The notes: a model not told the origin generated them from the letters alone. A DNA stretch of 64,000 nucleotides from Hyphomicrobium sp. 12-62-95 (GCA_002279935.1 NCCZ01000017.1:1-64000); one strand, 5' to 3'; shown: positions 50,230-60,345, counted from the first letter of the stretch. Made by a program: numbers and translations.

Positions 50230-50636
50230 TCAACCGTTTTGCCACGGGGTGATGGCCATGAGCCCGGCGGTGTCAACGACTGAGCGTCAAGCGTCGCGCC
50301 GCTGAAGCGATGCGCGGCTGCGGCGTCGCTATCCAGGGTTGGGAACCCTTGCCGGCAGCGCGCGGCGGCAGTGATCCCTGCAAAGGGCCGGTCTGCGCTG
50401 GCATCCAATGCAAGCCCACGATCCTTGAACAACGACAGAAGACCATCCAAAGTTTCCGTCAGAGCGTTGTTGCGGCGGCTTTCCGGAAGAACACCAATAC
50501 TGAAGCGCAAGTCGGCAAGAGTGACGCTGGAAATGTGAAGCGGTTCCGCAGCCTGCAGGTGCAGCCATATTCGGCCGGTGGGATTGGCCTCAGCCTTGAT
50601 CGCCTCAGAGATGACAATGGTGTCGAGAAGGATCAT
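50230..50636 (-). pseudogene. PIN-domain toxin (FitB/VapC-like), frameshifted
   Basis: Starts MILLDTIVISEAIKAEANPT, where the usual DTNVIS has Asn to Ile, then LHISSVTLADLRFSIGVLPE and FAGITAAARC. A base is lost near 50260 and the real end, DTAGLMAITPWQNG, is in another frame. The active-site loop ADGYIAA is also shortened to LDSDAAAA. The toxin is dead by three independent changes. Confidence 0.7.
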
Positions 50637-50887
50637 TCAAAGGGCACAGGTTCAGCGGGCATCTTGTCCTTCGGACTCTCGATGGCGGCGAGCTCCTCTG
50701 CGGACAATCCGGCGCGGGGCCCCAGCTCTGCCGATGCGATGTCCATGCGCAGCCTGTCGGGCGGGCAAACGGTCGTTTCCTGAATATCGCACACGTCGGC
50801 TTCGGTGCTGCGGCCCTGCACTGCTGGCTGGACCTGCAAAGCGCGCTGCACCTATTCGGGCAAATTCCTGACCATCAGCCTTGCCAT
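50633..50887 (-). pseudogene. FitA-like antitoxin with an amber codon
   Basis: The frame from 50887 reads MARLMVRNLPE, TAG at codon 12, VQRALQVQPAVQGRSTEADV, the ribbon-helix-helix and tail of a FitA antitoxin. Homologues have Glu-Glu at the stop. A GTG after the stop could restart but would lack the beta strand. Its end overlaps the toxin start (ATGA). Confidence 0.7.
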
Positions 50888-51105
50888 TGCGACCTCGGAC
50901 GGTTTGTGCAGTCAATGAATTCCCGTTTCTGTCATTGCCAGAACATTTTTTGCCCGTGCAACGATAGGCGGAGATCCGACCTGCCAGCTTAGATCGCCAG
51001 CCGGGGCGAAGCGAAACACAAGGCTCTGCCGCCGGCGTTTAACGTGCCTTTGCGCCGACATCTCTGCTTCGACCAGTCAGTTGAACCTGGCCCGCCCTCA
51101 TTCAT

Positions 51106-51750
51106 TCAGTGGGGCTTGCCTGCAAAGCGTGTCGCGTGCAGCCGGATGCGCCGGGCGCGGGTACACTCGATCACGGCGGTGTGGATCTCATGTTCCAGCA
51201 CGGACGACATCTGTTGGGCATGTCTAGCGGCTATGAACAGATTATCCTGTCCGCCGCGCGTCTCTTGATCGCTGGCGAGCGCCTGAATGCCAGCCAGCGT
51301 CATCCTGGCGTCCGCCAAGCGTTCGACGGCGCGCGCAGCGCCACTCGAAAGCGCTAAGTCGTCCGCCCCATTGAACAATCCTTCGATGAAACCGTCGAGT
51401 TCCTGTTGGCGCGTCAAAGCATGCGTCCGCAGATTGGAAACCGTTGCTAGAATTGGCAGGGTGATCAGCCGAAACGGTTCCGAGTGGTTCTGATGCCGTG
51501 TCAAGGAATTCCACAGTCCATTGATCAAGGTGCCGACGAGTTCATTTATGGCCTCGACACTTTCCAAAGCCGGCCATCGACCATCCCAGAGACCTTGGAC
51601 TGTTGAAAACGGAGAGGCTGATAAGCTTGGCGAGGCGATGCTGCCCAAAAAGCGCGTCCGGACCGCGTGATAAGGAACGGGGCAATTGTACCGCGCTAAA
51701 AGAGCACGAACTTGGTTATCATTGGCGGTGGGGATTGGGCGGGCGTACAC
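51106..51750 (-). CDS. hypothetical protein, about 214 residues
   Basis: Begins MYARPIPTANDNQVRALLAR, then YNCPVPYHAVRTRFLGSIAS and INELVGTLINGLWNSLTRHQ. A soluble helical protein; EELDG-type segments (LTRQQELDGFIEGLFNGADD) look conserved. No signal. I think related proteins exist in other alphaproteobacteria but I cannot name the family. Confidence 0.6.
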   Translation of the reverse strand: MYARPIPTANDNQVRALLARYNCPVPYHAVRTRFLGSIASPSLSASPFSTVQGLWDGRWPALESVEAINELVGTLINGLWNSLTRHQNHSEPFRLITLPILATVSNLRTHALTRQQELDGFIEGLFNGADDLALSSGAARAVERLADARMTLAGIQALASDQETRGGQDNLFIAARHAQQMSSVLEHEIHTAVIECTRARRIRLHATRFAGKPH

Positions 51751-52657
51751 GACACATCGTCCACGGTCTTAATCCTAAAGTTGAGATTATAAGATCCTGA
51801 ATGCCCAACTGCAAGAAGGTCGCTTTATTAACCGATCCAGCGGGGTTTTCTGATCACATGTGTCGTCAGCGATAGATGTCGGCGTTCGCCAGGTCATGGC
51901 AGGCGTAATGGCCTGCAGCGGCTGTGGCCTGCGGTATTGCGTTGCCGTTAAAGCCGGAGATCACGTCACGTCGGATCCCCGAACATCCCTGGGACGCGGC
52001 CTTTCCAACAGCCTGAGTTTCAAATTCACCAAAACATTGTCTCCTTTTTCCATCGCCTTCAAGGCACAGACCCGCAACACGTCGGAAGTGCAGGCGGGTA
52101 AGTGCACTGGCCGAATGGCGTAGCGGTGGTTTGCGTTTGTCAGCCTCTAAAAGAGGACTTGGCGCGCGCGAGGCATTCTCGGCGAACGCGTGAGGTCGGA
52201 TGAGATGTCGACACATAGCGGAATCGTCGTGCGCTTGGTGGCTCCGAAACATCCAAAATTCGAAACCGAACGATGACTTGCAAGATGATCTTTCTAATGC
52301 AACTCTTATCAATTCAGTGCCTTACAAGCCGCAGAACGTCAGATCGCAGTTGCCTCCCTGCGCCCCCTAGGTCAGGGCAAACATTCTCCGACGGGTTCTG
52401 AAAGGCGTTGAAAGCCCGAGCGGGTAGTCAGGCCAAAACCTCAGCACCGAGCATCCGCCGCTTTGGTCTGCTATACGCTCTCATCTCCCGTTCCTCTCTA
52501 AACCTTCCGACTGAGCGGCTTTGGTACGGTTTTCGTAAGATACTCATAGCAATATACTTTCTGTGACCCGTAGTTTCCGACTTAGCAGAGTCGTTCCAGA
52601 CGGATGGGGCTTGGCGGCGAACGCCCGCATCGATGTCCCGGCCGGCGTTTATCGGAT
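51751..52657. other. gene-free stretch of 900 bases
   Basis: Several overlapping frames but none with a ribosome site and consistent protein-like composition. An ATCCTAAAGTTGAGATT element lies at 51772-51788. Probably decayed DNA. Confidence 0.4.
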
Positions 52658-54283
52658 CTATGGCTTCTTTTGCATCGCCTTGACGGTGTGGTCCTCAGCT
52701 GCGGGCAAAACCAGCCATCGGGCTGAGAGAAAAATGGCGGCCATAGTCACATACCCCAAGGCCCAAGCCGTCGCTGCTTGGCCGAACGCCCCAACGGTGT
52801 CTGCTCCCGTGAAACGATAGCTGTGCATCAACCCCATGAGACTGAGCACAGCGGCGAGCAAGCACCATAATCCTGCCGTGACAAACTTCCGATCGATGAG
52901 ATGCACCGTCACCGCCGATAGAATCATCGCTGTGAAGATGAAGCCCTGTTCGAGTGCAAAAACCCCATCGACATAGGTTCCTGAAGCTCGGAATTTCTCG
53001 ACGACGTCTGGCGAAAACGGAGCGCCACCGACTCGTAGGCCGTCCTTGACCATCAGCGCACCCCACGCTCCGAGCCCGGGAAGGAGGCCCAAGACGACCG
53101 CCGGCGCATGCTGGCGCGGCGTTGCCTCGAACGCTTGCGCGGTCATGACGATGCCGATCCACAATACGATTGCCATGCCGGCCTCGAGCGGGATGGCCCA
53201 GGTGATCCAGGCGAGCGTGCCCGTGATGCAGATAAGGGTACAGAAGACGCCGTTGAGAATGGAATAGCCGGCGCGCGCGCCCATGGCTTTCCATCCGGGA
53301 TGGCCAATGTAGATCGTGGTCGGAAAGCATGAACCGAACAGGGCTGCCGCAAGAGTACCGATGCCGTTTACGGCCAGGGAGGGGCCCGTCGGGTAGCGAT
53401 CGCCGGCAGCCTCCGCTGACTCGATATTTTGCAGCGACCCCAGAACGTTGAAGAGCCCCATGGGCAGAATGATGGAGACGTAAAGCAAGACCTGATCCAA
53501 CGTCAGGCTGGCCAGAAGATTGCCGAGCACCGGACCGGGAAGATTGAGACCCAGCGTTTCGCTAGCCGGGGCGTTGCTGAGATCAACAAGGCCCGTGGTC
53601 CATCCCAGAGCTGTACCGATGGCGATCGCCACAAGGCCACCCGGGATGCGGCCGCGGAACTCCACGCGTCCAAAATAGGTCATCAGGACAATGCCGAGTG
53701 TCGCCAGTCCAACGACCGGAGCGGCAAATGTGCGAAAAAGAAAAGTGAAGGAGATGAAGCCAAGCGCGATCCCGGCGAGGGTGGGCAGCAGGGCGGCTCG
53801 CGGAGATGCGCGGCGGATGCGTTCGGCGACGAGAGAACCGCCGAGTTCAATGAGCCCGGACCCCAAGCATGCGAGTAGCCCAATCTGCCAGGCAAAGATC
53901 ATGGCCGCCTGCTCATCGAGCCCACGCTGGCGGGCGGCCAGCAAGGCCGGCAGCATAATCAGAAAAACATGTGCGAAGAGCGAAACGGTATTGATACCGT
54001 AAGGCAGGGCGCAGACATCCGTTCGCCCCGTCTGCCGAGCGAGACGTTTTGCCTGCCACGCATAGAAGATGTTGCCCACAATGAGGGACACAGCGACGCC
54101 GGGAAGAATAGTGCCGTACACGAGTGCAGGCGAAAACCCGAGGACGCCCTGGCAGAGCGTGACGATCAGGATCATTTGGACGAGGTTGTCGAGGGCAAGC
54201 CCGAAAAATCCATCGATGTCGCCGCGCTCAAACCAGCGCATCTTGCGCCTTGAGATCCAGACCGGATCTTGGTCATCGGACAT
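52658..54283 (-). CDS. NCS2-family permease
   Basis: A 541-residue transporter with about 12-14 membrane segments. It starts with a WFERGDIDGFFGLALDNLVQ cytoplasmic leader and has LPYGINTVSLFAHVFLIMLP and GLFNVLGSLQNIESAEAAGD, typical of the AzgA-like/NCS2 nucleobase group. GSCFPTTIYIGHPGWKAMGA follows. Likely substrates are purines or related compounds, by proton symport. It starts 48 bases after the acetolactate decarboxylase gene on the same strand; the two may form an operon. Confidence 0.8.
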   Translation of the reverse strand: MSDDQDPVWISRRKMRWFERGDIDGFFGLALDNLVQMILIVTLCQGVLGFSPALVYGTILPGVAVSLIVGNIFYAWQAKRLARQTGRTDVCALPYGINTVSLFAHVFLIMLPALLAARQRGLDEQAAMIFAWQIGLLACLGSGLIELGGSLVAERIRRASPRAALLPTLAGIALGFISFTFLFRTFAAPVVGLATLGIVLMTYFGRVEFRGRIPGGLVAIAIGTALGWTTGLVDLSNAPASETLGLNLPGPVLGNLLASLTLDQVLLYVSIILPMGLFNVLGSLQNIESAEAAGDRYPTGPSLAVNGIGTLAAALFGSCFPTTIYIGHPGWKAMGARAGYSILNGVFCTLICITGTLAWITWAIPLEAGMAIVLWIGIVMTAQAFEATPRQHAPAVVLGLLPGLGAWGALMVKDGLRVGGAPFSPDVVEKFRASGTYVDGVFALEQGFIFTAMILSAVTVHLIDRKFVTAGLWCLLAAVLSLMGLMHSYRFTGADTVGAFGQAATAWALGYVTMAAIFLSARWLVLPAAEDHTVKAMQKKP

Positions 54284-54331
54284 GGCTTGTCCTCGTCTCG
54301 GGACCTGGCGGAGGGGCCCGGCTCATCGGCT

Positions 54332-55054
54332 CTAGCGTTCCACTTTCGCCAGATCCGCATGCACGTCGCGTGTGCGCTGCATGGTGAGGAAATCCAGCGT
54401 CATTGGGAGTTCCAGCTCAACAGCAGCAATATGTTGCAAGCGAACTGTGACAGCGTGGGGCGCGACCGACAGGACATGGCCGCCTTGGCTGCGATCTGCG
54501 GTAATGAAATGGAGATGGAAGCCCGGAACGTGAACGGAGTCGAGGAAACTGGGGGTGTAGAAGCCGACAATCGTGCCGGTAACATCTTCGAATTCGAACA
54601 CCGTCTGCACTTTGGTGATCTCAGCCAGCGGCAGATAGTTGCCCTGCTTGGGCACCGAACGCGCGCGAACATGGGTGAAGCGGCCGTCGATGCGGATGGA
54701 ATAAAAGAGGTTGGACGAGGGAATGAGATCGATCAAGGCCGTCTCGAACTCGGGTGCCGGTATCGGCTGCTCCAATCGATCTACGGTGTCACCGGCGAAA
54801 TGCGTGGCGATGGCGAAGGGCGTGCGAACGTCATCCTCGATAATCTCCGCCTGACCTTGTGGGCGCAGGCAGTAAACGGTTCCATCGAGGAGGACCATTT
54901 CGCCGTCAAGATCGTTGAACGTTCCGATCCCGAAGTCGCCTTTGGAGCGAACATGACCAATAGTGGTGTCGGCGCGATAGATGCCTTCGACAAGGGCCGC
55001 AATGGGAGCGGAGATGTAGACCGGTGACGGGCCGGTAGGTGGGTGACGTGTCAT
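54332..55054 (-). CDS. budA: acetolactate decarboxylase
   Basis: A 240-residue alpha-acetolactate decarboxylase converting acetolactate to acetoin. Conserved parts are GDFGIGTFNDLDGEM, the metal-binding HLH in VPGFHLHFITADRSQGG with the third His following, and the Arg/Glu pocket. The start at 55054 is set by ATG after AAGGCGCTGAG; the longer frame is not needed. It pairs with the permease gene. Acetoin formation removes pyruvate without lowering pH. Confidence 0.87.
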   Translation of the reverse strand: MTRHPPTGPSPVYISAPIAALVEGIYRADTTIGHVRSKGDFGIGTFNDLDGEMVLLDGTVYCLRPQGQAEIIEDDVRTPFAIATHFAGDTVDRLEQPIPAPEFETALIDLIPSSNLFYSIRIDGRFTHVRARSVPKQGNYLPLAEITKVQTVFEFEDVTGTIVGFYTPSFLDSVHVPGFHLHFITADRSQGGHVLSVAPHAVTVRLQHIAAVELELPMTLDFLTMQRTRDVHADLAKVER

Positions 55055-55272
55055 CTCAGCGCCTTGCTTGTTGGACCGCAACAGCTGCCTTCCCGTCACC
55101 GAGCAGGCATCCAAGTAAAAAGGCCCCGGACGCCGAACAGACCGGAGCCTCTGAGGTGCCGCCGCGCAGGTTGTTGACGCGACGGAGAACTTCATCATGC
55201 GGTGAGGCGGTAAACCAAACCTTCGTTTGTCGTTCCGCAGAACTACGGGTTTGAAACCAATGGGAGTTGCTA

Positions 55273-55311
55273 AAAAGGGCTCCGCACATCAGCGACGTGC
55301 GGAGCCCTTTT
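55273..55311. terminator. perfect 15-bp terminator hairpin
   Basis: AAAAGGGCTCCGCAC, a nine-base loop, GTGCGGAGCCCTTTT. Symmetric ends with A and T runs make it bidirectional. It separates the decarboxylase operon from the MFS fragment. Confidence 0.85.
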
Positions 55312-55404
55312 CACAGTGTCACCGGTGTGGGAGCTCGGCGATGGGACGATCATGCAGCGATCTCGTAAAGGTAGGCTTTCGTCCGAGCTCCGTAGTTCTA
55401 CGTC

Positions 55405-55725
55405 TTAGGAGGTTCGGACGCTAGCGGCACCATGGACCCGTGTTCCGGGGCCGGGCAGGGATCCTACGAGCGTTGCTTTGCGTCCGACGCGATCACCGAA
55501 ATGGCCAAAGACCACCGATCCAATTGGACGGGCAACAAACGCCACCCCGAAGGTCGCCATGGAGGCCAAGAGTGCGGCCGTGCCCTCCCCCGGTGGGAAA
55601 AACAGCAATGGAAAAACGGATACTGCTGCGGTGGCATAGATATAGAAGTCGTAGAACTCGATCGTCGTGCCGACAACACTGGCAAAGATGATGCGACGCC
55701 GATCGTCGCGCGAGACCTGAGACAC
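55405..55725 (-). pseudogene. truncated MFS transporter (MHS family)
   Basis: The first 88 residues are those of a metabolite:H+ symporter (SVVGTTIEFYDFYIYATAAV, then GVAFVARPIGSVVFGHFGDR). It loses homology after GRKATLV and ends 20 residues later. The remaining 11 helices are absent. Confidence 0.75.
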
Positions 55726-55802
55726 CTTCGTTACCTTTCAATCAAGACCGATCATCTGATCGGATGTTGGGACCCCCAGACGTGGGGACCCAGTCTCGTG
55801 TG

Positions 55803-56510
55803 TTATGAAACGCGCTCGAAGATGAGCAATTTGTGCGGACCCAGCTCGAGTGGCTTGCTGTGTCGGCGTAAGCCGGCCGCTTCGCAGATCGATAGGTAGG
55901 TATCGACGGTTTCGGGGAAATCATTGTCACGAACATGCGCTTCGAGCGCTGCCAGTTCCGGACCGTCGAGTGCGTGCCACTGGTCTCGGACAACGGACAA
56001 ATATGCATCCAAATACCCGGGCCGCGACTGATGAGCCTCGCGAAAGACGTCGACAATGATGGCGAGGCCGCGCGGTTTCAGCAAACGTAGTGCCTGTACC
56101 GCAAAGTCTTTCTTGTCTGGCAAGCTCAGATGATGAAGGGCGAAGCTGGCATAAATGATGTCTACGGGTTGTTCCCGTCCACGCAGGAAGCTCATGAGGT
56201 CAACGCACACGAGTTCCGTCGAAGCGGCAAGGCCAGAAAGATTACCCCTGGCGTAGTCCAATGCAACGTCTGACAGATCGCATCCTTGATAGTCGTCAAC
56301 GGGCAAGTCACGGAAGATTTGAGCAGTCTGTGCGGCGTCTCCACACCCCAGTTCGATGAGGCGCAGACGATGCTGGCCAAAATGGGCCACAACGACCGCG
56401 CGGACAGCAGAATTCAGTCGCTGGTGAGTCATGTAATCGTGTTCAACGACCTTCGAATAGAGGCCCCATGAGGTCCTGAAGATTTCGGAGGCTTGTTCGA
56501 ACTGTGGCAT
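55803..56510 (-). CDS. class I SAM-dependent methyltransferase
   Basis: A 235-residue protein. Motif I is LIELGCGDAAQT and the acidic motif II is VDIIYASFALHHL. AAGGA lies 11 bases before the ATG at 56510. The substrate cannot be told; the layout resembles methyltransferases of small molecules or lipids. The longer frame to 56606 is rejected. Confidence 0.8.
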   Translation of the reverse strand: MPQFEQASEIFRTSWGLYSKVVEHDYMTHQRLNSAVRAVVVAHFGQHRLRLIELGCGDAAQTAQIFRDLPVDDYQGCDLSDVALDYARGNLSGLAASTELVCVDLMSFLRGREQPVDIIYASFALHHLSLPDKKDFAVQALRLLKPRGLAIIVDVFREAHQSRPGYLDAYLSVVRDQWHALDGPELAALEAHVRDNDFPETVDTYLSICEAAGLRRHSKPLELGPHKLLIFERVS

Positions 56511-56578
56511 GCGATGGGGTCCTTGCCGTATGTCAGGCGGCTTGGGGTCAGTCGAGCCGCGAGTCGGGTGTAAGCGAG

Positions 56579-57901
56579 CTATTTCTCTCGGAGGTGATCC
56601 ATCCAAGCTTTGGCAGTAGGAGCAGCGGTGACGAATGTCAGCCGATGGTCTGCGCCTTGGACTTTAATCGTCTCAATGCCCTGCGGATCGGCGCCCTTCC
56701 GATCAACCGTGAGGACGTTCTGGTACTGAGCAGGAAGTGTCCCAATCGCTTCTTTGATCACTTCGTCATGCGTTCCGTAAAACATCTGAAGTGGCGACTT
56801 GAACTGCTGCCGGTAGGTCTCGGCAGCCGCCAGCAAACGGCCGTAGCGCGAACTGGCGAAATAAGCTGGATCCCGGTACTGGTCCTGGAAATAGTCCAGG
56901 AGCGGGCGTGTTCCGAGCCGGCCAAACAAGGCGCCCAGCTCCTCTGGGCCCGCATAGCTGCGACTATAGATGCGCTGCATGTCTTGATAGAAGTCCGGAC
57001 GGACCACGCTCTTTGCGAGGTCCGGTTCGCCATAATAATTTTCAAATGAAAAGACGGTCAGCGATACGATCGTGTTGAGCCAGGGAGCGTCCAATTCAGG
57101 TCTGGGATGATAGATCAGGCCGTTCAGCGCGGCAAAGGGGTCGCTCGGTGATGAGGCTGTGAAGCTACCCGATACGACGACATTCTCAGCCTCCAGCTTC
57201 TGCAGTAACCCGGTCGTGTTAAGGCCACCCTGTGACCAGCCGCCGAGAAACGTGTGCGAGATCTGGATATCGTTGGCCGCTAGATGGGTCTGCACGCTCT
57301 TATAAAGATCGTAGCTCGCCTGCTGAGAACTTGCTTTGACGAAGTACGCTTCTGGACGATCGGCACCACCCCCAAGTCCGAAGTAGTCAGCCGCCATAAC
57401 AGCGTAGCCGTTGCCGGCGAAAAGGCTGACCATGTATCGGGTTTCGTATGCGCCGGCGTAGTGAGGGAATCCTGAGGGGTTGGTTTCCTGAAACGCGTAA
57501 GAGGGAACCTCATATTTTCCAAACACCGTTCCATGCTGATACGAGATGAGAGGCAACTGCTTTGCCTTAGGAATAACGGGGAGTGCGAGAAGGCCGGTCG
57601 CGGTAACAGATCTGTTGCCTTGCTCCGGAACTTGCGAGGCGTACTCGACCAAATAGATGTCGACATCGTTCAGCGCGATCGAGATGTCCGGCGCGGAATA
57701 TCCAGGGCCAGCTGCTGTATTCACCGAGAAGAGGGATCTTTCTTCGTTGAGGATCCGGTTCAAATCGGACTTCGGAACTGTTTTTAAGAAGGTGAAGGCA
57801 GCCCTCTCGGGCGCTGCGGCCGCTGGAGCGATCAATAGACCGAGTATCAGCAGCCAAGCTAACGTGCGCAGCTGAGACCCTCCAGGCGATCGCATTTTCA
57901 C
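56579..57901 (-). CDS. secreted alpha/beta hydrolase
   Basis: Up to 440 residues from a GTG (ATG two codons later). A signal peptide (AWLLILGLLIAPAAAAPERA) precedes an esterase/lipase fold with the nucleophile elbow GWSQGG. The catalytic acid may be in FYGTHDEV and the His in VQGADHRLTF near the end. The exported enzyme probably cleaves an ester or lipid. It stands upstream of the methyltransferase on the same strand. Confidence 0.78.
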   Translation of the reverse strand: MKMRSPGGSQLRTLAWLLILGLLIAPAAAAPERAAFTFLKTVPKSDLNRILNEERSLFSVNTAAGPGYSAPDISIALNDVDIYLVEYASQVPEQGNRSVTATGLLALPVIPKAKQLPLISYQHGTVFGKYEVPSYAFQETNPSGFPHYAGAYETRYMVSLFAGNGYAVMAADYFGLGGGADRPEAYFVKASSQQASYDLYKSVQTHLAANDIQISHTFLGGWSQGGLNTTGLLQKLEAENVVVSGSFTASSPSDPFAALNGLIYHPRPELDAPWLNTIVSLTVFSFENYYGEPDLAKSVVRPDFYQDMQRIYSRSYAGPEELGALFGRLGTRPLLDYFQDQYRDPAYFASSRYGRLLAAAETYRQQFKSPLQMFYGTHDEVIKEAIGTLPAQYQNVLTVDRKGADPQGIETIKVQGADHRLTFVTAAPTAKAWMDHLREK

Positions 57902-58366
57902 TATGATAATCGGACTTATACCTGCGCGCTGTGAACTTGACGATGGCCTTCAGTCCCATCCCTATTCGCACGACCGAATTACTCGGTAGGGCAGGAGAAA
58001 CAAAAAATTAGCGACGGTGATTCTGCCTCGGTCCACAGTGCGTTGCTATCACACAGTGGTCGACGCACAGTCGTCGCGATTGTTACGCCTGGATCTGCAA
58101 CCCTGAACTGACCGAGGTCGGCCGGCGCTGGACGTGCGGCCGGCGGTCGCTCGCAACAGCGTATTTACCCGGCGCTGACCGAAAGCCGGCGTTAAGAATG
58201 TTCAAGCTACGATCTCACTGCTCAAGCGATGTAACGTTCCCTCGTCGTCTGAGCCGCAGGGCCCGGCTTGTCGACCGCGCGCCGGGCCCTTGTTCCATTT
58301 GACACATGAAAAAGCCCGGCACTCTCGTGCCGAGCCCTATATTTTCCACCGAAATCAGTGTCCGCG
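57902..58366. other. intergenic region with a GC hairpin
   Basis: No gene. AGGGCCCGGC at 58258-58267 and GCCGGGCCCT at 58281-58290 form a 10-bp stem. It is followed by the phasin terminator. Confidence 0.5.
58309..58338 (-). terminator. intrinsic terminator of the phasin gene
   Basis: On the minus strand AGGGCTCGGCAC-GAGA-GTGCCGGGCTTTTT: a stable stem with one G-T pair and a T-run, 28 bases after the phasin stop. Confidence 0.8.
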
Positions 58367-58822
58367 TTAGCCGACCTTCTTGAACTGCTCGAAGGTCTTG
58401 AGCGTGGCGGAGTTCATCGTCTCGAACATCTGCTGAGCGAGCTTCGCCGATAGGCCCATCAGCTCCTGGGTCTGCTGGACCGATGCCGTCATCTGTTGCT
58501 GCACGAAGCTGGCCTGGATCTGAATCGCCTCGGGAACCGTCTTGGCGCGCGCCATTTCAGAGGCCGCATCAAATGCCGCTTCGGCGTTTCTTTCAATGTT
58601 GCGGAGTACCGTTTGGCTGATCGAGCGAGCCCCCGTCTGGGCGGTCGTCATGACAGTTTCCAGCACCTTGCTGCCGTCTTTTGAAACCGTCTGCAGCTTG
58701 TCAAATGCCTCGCGGCTCTTCTCCACGCTTTCTTCGGCGAGCACTTTGATGTTTTCCGGAATGCGCGCGGTCTTGACCGCGTTCAGCATCTCCTCGGTCT
58801 GCCGAACAAACTGATTGTTCAT
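58367..58822 (-). CDS. phasin
   Basis: A 151-residue phasin. Amphipathic helices without membrane segments: RIPENIKVLAEESVEKSREA, then ISQTVLRNIERNAEAAFDAA and VQQTQELMGLSAKLAQQMFE. It coats polyhydroxyalkanoate granules. It has its own leader and terminator. It is a different sub-type from the phasin-like gene at 21431. Confidence 0.88.
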   Translation of the reverse strand: MNNQFVRQTEEMLNAVKTARIPENIKVLAEESVEKSREAFDKLQTVSKDGSKVLETVMTTAQTGARSISQTVLRNIERNAEAAFDAASEMARAKTVPEAIQIQASFVQQQMTASVQQTQELMGLSAKLAQQMFETMNSATLKTFEQFKKVG

Positions 58823-59563
58823 CGCTTTTCTTCCCCGACTCTATGGTTGTGTTTGAAGGATGCAGGCTGCTGCCACCGCCGCGCCGCTCAGGAGCGCCGC
58901 AGCATTGCGGTTCAACGAAAACTCGACACCCCCGCAATTAGGTCCGACGCGGTCGTATCAGGGCCCCGCGGCGCTGCAACACGAAGGGTTGTCGCAGTGC
59001 ATTTTGGAGGTCAACACCCGTCGAGGAGCCAAAGCAAGTGTTCGGCGAACGGCGTGGCTGGGCGAGGCGATCCATCTCGCGAACGCGGGGCTCCGTTCAG
59101 CTCGTCCTGCTGACGTCAGAGACCACTGCGTGTGGTATTGGCCAGCGGCAGTTTGGGATTTGTCTGATCGTGCAGCTCCCGTTCCCGGCATTCTGCGATG
59201 TGCGCCAGTCTGCTTTCGGGTGATAGTCTTTTTTCGGGTGATAGTCTTTGCGCGACATCTGCAAATCCAGGCTCCTGGTTCGGGTGTGGGCCACCAAGCC
59301 AGGCCGTGACGCAAACACCTACGCTTCTGTCGAGCTCCGCCATTTGTAAGACCGACGTTGCCGTGCGCCGGTTACTGACGGTCTAAAAACAGCGTTGGAA
59401 TCTTCCTAGGTGTTTTTATCGACGCCCATTCCAGGACGACGCGCTGCCGATCGGACACTCATTTGCAATCAAGCCGGTGCCCTAACTCGAGAAACATCAT
59501 TTCGCGTGAACGTCAGCGCGCTGGGCCGATGAAGCGCCCGGGGTATTTCCCCGATGCTTGATC
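58823..59563. other. gene-free stretch
   Basis: Open frames here are antiparallel shadows without ribosome sites. CGGGTGATAGTCTTT occurs twice in tandem around 59216-59250. Nothing else seen. Confidence 0.4.
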
Positions 59564-59884
59564 TCAAATGGCGAACTTTTCTATTTTTTCGCCTTTTTTC
59601 AAGCGGGCAAGCAGCCAATCGGGTCGGCGGCCGCGCCCTGTCCAGGTCTGAGACCGATTGTCTGGATTGGCGAACTTAGCCGCACCTTTGGCCCTTCGAC
59701 TTCCCCGCGCGGCCTGAGGATAGATGTCACCGATGGTAAAACCCGACTGAGCTAACAGCGACTCGATCTTGGCTTTCACGTCGGCCTTGGCTGCATCAGC
59801 CGCCTTGACCTTGGCTGCTGCAATCCGATTTTCGAGAGCCTCAATCTCGCGCAGGCTCAGCTTATCAACATTTATGGCGGCCAT
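59564..59884 (-). CDS. H-NS-family nucleoid protein (copy 2)
   Basis: A 106-residue protein starting after TAGGAG. The N-terminal coiled coil (LSLREIEALENRIAAAKVKA) is followed by the DNA-binding motif FANPDNRSQTWTGRGRRPDW. It matches copy 1 at 39550 in layout but is clearly diverged. Both lie on this replicon, so the two could form mixed oligomers. Confidence 0.9.
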   Translation of the reverse strand: MAAINVDKLSLREIEALENRIAAAKVKAADAAKADVKAKIESLLAQSGFTIGDIYPQAARGSRRAKGAAKFANPDNRSQTWTGRGRRPDWLLARLKKGEKIEKFAI

Positions 59885-60071
59885 GCCCTAACTCCTATCG
59901 TCCCGAAAGCGGTTACATCTGGTGCGGATTGGTTTCGCTGGGCCTCAAGCGTTTAACTTGCCCGAGCCCGCGCAAACACCTTCGCTCTTGTTGTCGAAAG
60001 ATAACAACTGACCTCGTATGTGATGAGAACTTTTTTGTCACTCCGAATTTCTACGTGGGGCAGCAATAGGA

Positions 60072-60345
60072 TTAATAAACTTGGACAAAGCGGATGTTGA
60101 AGCGGCGCTCTTCAAATAAGCCGGTATTGCTTTCGATGCCGCTGCCATATTGAAACATGAGGCGCCCTGCGGGCAGCGCGGCAAACCGCCGAAAGCACAT
60201 GCCTTTAGAGCGAATTTGCATTGTCCTGTGGACTGGGTCGATCGGGGTCTCACGACCCCAGGTATAGAAATAGCTGGCAGAGAGAGTGAGAGCTGCCGCC
60301 ATTTCGTAGGGGACGGCAACCTGGGCTGCGTAAGAGGTCTCTTGA
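60072..60345 (-). pseudogene. C-terminal fragment of an outer-membrane protein
   Basis: QETSYAAQVAVPYEMAAALT, then ASYFYTWGRETPIDP and FRRFAALPAGRLMFQYGSG, ending FNIRFVQVY, is like the last strands of a beta-barrel porin or transporter with C-terminal aromatic. The upstream part is replaced by a transposase remnant. Confidence 0.4.

Noticed and set aside
51866..52312. 148-residue left-facing frame
   Set aside because: Composition is not protein-like, there is no ribosome site, and competing frames are equally open.
58860..59309. Frames in the region after the phasin gene
   Set aside because: Several antiparallel frames are open together, as expected for GC-rich non-coding DNA; none has a ribosome site.
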